This document shows positions 62,788-64,000 of a DNA stretch of 64,000 bases, piece after piece; within the stretch, counting starts at the first letter, position 1, and every line of letters starts with the position of its first letter. The stretch spans positions 2,276,262-2,340,261 of the forward strand of contig NZ_FOBG01000001.1 of the NCBI RefSeq assembly GCF_900109645.1, given 5' to 3'. This DNA comes from Duganella sp. CF402. Its GTDB lineage: Bacteria; Pseudomonadota; Gammaproteobacteria; Burkholderiales; Burkholderiaceae_D. The notes below the pieces were generated by a model. It saw only the letters and a list, made by a program, of their open reading frames with translations. It searched no databases and was not told where the DNA came from. Both the position numbers and the translations under genes were made by a program.

Positions 62788-63816
62788 ATGGCCACCAACG
62801 TAACGATCAGGGATATCGCCCGCGTTGCAGGCGTGTCGGCGGGGACGATTTCACGTGCATTGAAAAATGAACCCGGCCTGACCGAAGCCACGCGACAAAT
62901 GGTACTGGAGACGGCGCGCGGCCTGGGTTACGACTTTTGCAAGCTGCGCCCGAAACGCCTGCGCCGCCTGACTTTCCTGCTGCACCGCCAGCACAACACC
63001 GCGTCCAGCAGCCCGTTCTACTCGCCGGTGCTGCACGGCGCGGAGGAAGCCTGCCGCAAGCAAGGCATTGTGCTGTCCTTCATGGCGGTCGGGCCGGCCG
63101 ATGGCCTGATCGACCAGATTCGCATGCACGCGCCGGACGGCATTGTCTGCGCCGGTTTCTTCGAGCCGGAAACGCTGAGCGCCCTGCGCTCGACCGGCAA
63201 GCAGTTGGTGCTGATCGATATGAAGCTGCGCGGCTATAGCTCGGTCAATCCGGACAATATGATGGGCGGCTACCTCGCCACCCGGCACCTGATCGACACC
63301 GGCCGCACGCGCGTTGGCTTCATCTCCGGCCCGCTGGCGCACTACTCGATCCGCGAACGCGCGCGCGGCTACCGGCAAGCGCTGTTCGAGGAAGGCATCC
63401 TGGCCGATCCACGGCTGGAAGCGCACCTGCCGGATGGCGTCGACCTCGAAACCGGTGCATGGGAAGCGATGGAGCAGTTGCTGGACCTGCCGCATCCGCC
63501 GGACGCGGTGTTCTGCTACAACGACAGCGCCGCGCTGGTGGCCATGCGCTGCTGTATCGCGCGCGGCCTGAAGGTGCCGCACGATATCGCCATCGTCGGT
63601 TTCGACGATATTTCGACCGCCGTGCTGGGGCATCGTCCCCTGACCACGCTGCGCATCGATAAAAAGACTTTGGGTGCGTTGGGCGTGGAACTGCTGCTCA
63701 ACGGCCCGCATGAGGAGCCGGTCGAGAAAGTCTCGCCGGTGGAATTAATCGTACGCGCCAGCACTGTCATGGACGGCTGGCGGCCCAAGAACCTGGTAAC
63801 TTTCAAACGGACCTGA
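62788..63816 (+). CDS. LacI-family regulator of the mannan locus
   Basis: A 342-residue repressor with the LacI helix-turn-helix TIRDIARVAGVSAGTISRALKNEPGLTEATRQMVLETARGLGY and a periplasmic-binding-protein-like sensor domain (FYSPVLHGAEEACRKQGI, GVDLETGAWEAMEQLLDLP, IAIVGFDDISTAVLGHRPLTTLRID). GAGGAGA precedes the ATG at 62788 (an earlier in-frame start is ignored). It most likely binds the palindromes at 62672-62692 and is released by a mannose or galactose derivative. The AGE epimerase gene follows 2 bp downstream. Confidence 0.92.
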   Translation: MATNVTIRDIARVAGVSAGTISRALKNEPGLTEATRQMVLETARGLGYDFCKLRPKRLRRLTFLLHRQHNTASSSPFYSPVLHGAEEACRKQGIVLSFMAVGPADGLIDQIRMHAPDGIVCAGFFEPETLSALRSTGKQLVLIDMKLRGYSSVNPDNMMGGYLATRHLIDTGRTRVGFISGPLAHYSIRERARGYRQALFEEGILADPRLEAHLPDGVDLETGAWEAMEQLLDLPHPPDAVFCYNDSAALVAMRCCIARGLKVPHDIAIVGFDDISTAVLGHRPLTTLRIDKKTLGALGVELLLNGPHEEPVEKVSPVELIVRASTVMDGWRPKNLVTFKRT

Positions 63817-63818
63817 AG

Positions 63819-64000
63819 ATGGCCCCTGATTTCCGATCCCGCACCACCCTGCTGAACCACATTCGCCACACCAAGCAATTCTATGATGCGCGCTGCACCG
63901 ACCCTAGCGGCGGCCTGTATCACTTCTACAAAGACGACGGCACGGTCTACGATGCGCACACGCGCCATCTGGTCAGCAGCACACGCTTCGTCTTTAACTA
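63819..64000 (+). CDS. AGE-family epimerase/isomerase, start only
   Basis: The first 60 codons of a gene cut by the right edge. The protein starts MAPDFRSRTTLLNHIRHTKQFYDARC, then GGLYHFYKDDGTVYDAHTRHLVSSTRFVFNY, the N-terminal pattern of the AGE superfamily ((alpha/alpha)6 barrel) that includes N-acylglucosamine 2-epimerase, cellobiose/mannobiose 2-epimerase and mannose isomerase (YihS/ManI). In this setting a mannose-to-fructose isomerase or a mannobiose epimerase fits. It sits 2 bp after the LacI stop, so they are co-transcribed. Confidence 0.8.
   Translation, partial: MAPDFRSRTTLLNHIRHTKQFYDARCTDPSGGLYHFYKDDGTVYDAHTRHLVSSTRFVFN

Overview
The window reads as chromosomal DNA of a GC-rich betaproteobacterium of the family Oxalobacteraceae (Duganella, Massilia, Pseudoduganella or Rugamonas-like). 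This rests on the 14-gene nuoA-N order followed by a DUF2818 gene, a tpiA-secG-tRNA-Leu(GAG)-nuoA arrangement, an ispD-ispF pair, and the wealth of TonB-dependent receptors and secreted glycoside hydrolases. The genus is inferred from memory of gene order and cannot be proven here. Nearly all of the window is coding. Most long antisense open frames are GC-driven shadows and were left out.

Layout. 1-16.8 kb holds mixed single genes and small operons: a truncated Na+/solute symporter, two drug-efflux-type MFS transporters (one with a divergent TetR gene and a clear promoter/operator), a small protein plus RsbRD-type histidine kinase pair, a protealysin-like M4 protease with its emfourin inhibitor gene, a cysteine-free glutaredoxin-like protein, a SYLF lipoprotein, an HDOD plus PAS-GGDEF-EAL signalling pair, a LysR/pirin pair like E. 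coli yhaJ-yhaK, ribA, and a trypsin-like protease overlapping an FHA-membrane protein. 17.1-17.3 kb is a 180-bp MITE/REPIN-like element with 29-bp inverted ends. 17.3-34.7 kb, all on the minus strand, is the complex I operon nuoA-N running on into DUF2818, a NUDIX hydrolase, a DUF922-like protein, ispD and ispF. Upstream of it lie tRNA-Leu, secG and tpiA, then a quinone oxidoreductase, a Sel1-repeat protein and a GIN-domain protein.

39-52 kb (minus strand) looks like an amino-sugar or chito-oligosaccharide uptake and sensing region. It has an ABC sugar importer (binding protein, two permeases, ATPase) in line with a TonB-dependent receptor. After a terminator comes a second sugar-binding protein whose gene overlaps a response regulator and histidine kinase, and then a chitobiase-type GH20 hexosaminidase. 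52-64 kb is a probable acetylated galacto(gluco)mannan utilisation locus: a TonB receptor, a CE2-type esterase, an alpha-galactosidase (GH27) fused to an SGNH esterase, a GH5 mannanase, a GH3 beta-glucosidase, an FHS-family sugar permease, a LacI regulator with a palindromic operator cluster, and the start of an AGE-family (mannose isomerase/epimerase) gene cut by the window edge.

How the parts work together. The two carbohydrate loci each combine outer-membrane import, periplasmic or surface hydrolysis, inner-membrane uptake and a dedicated regulator: a LacI protein for the mannan locus, and a binding protein plus two-component pair for the amino-sugar locus. The most novel-looking items are the GH27-SGNH fusion within the mannan locus, the three-component sugar sensor overlapping in one transcript, the protealysin-emfourin pair, the hairpin abutting the symporter start codon, and the MITE wedged between ispF and a small orphan gene.
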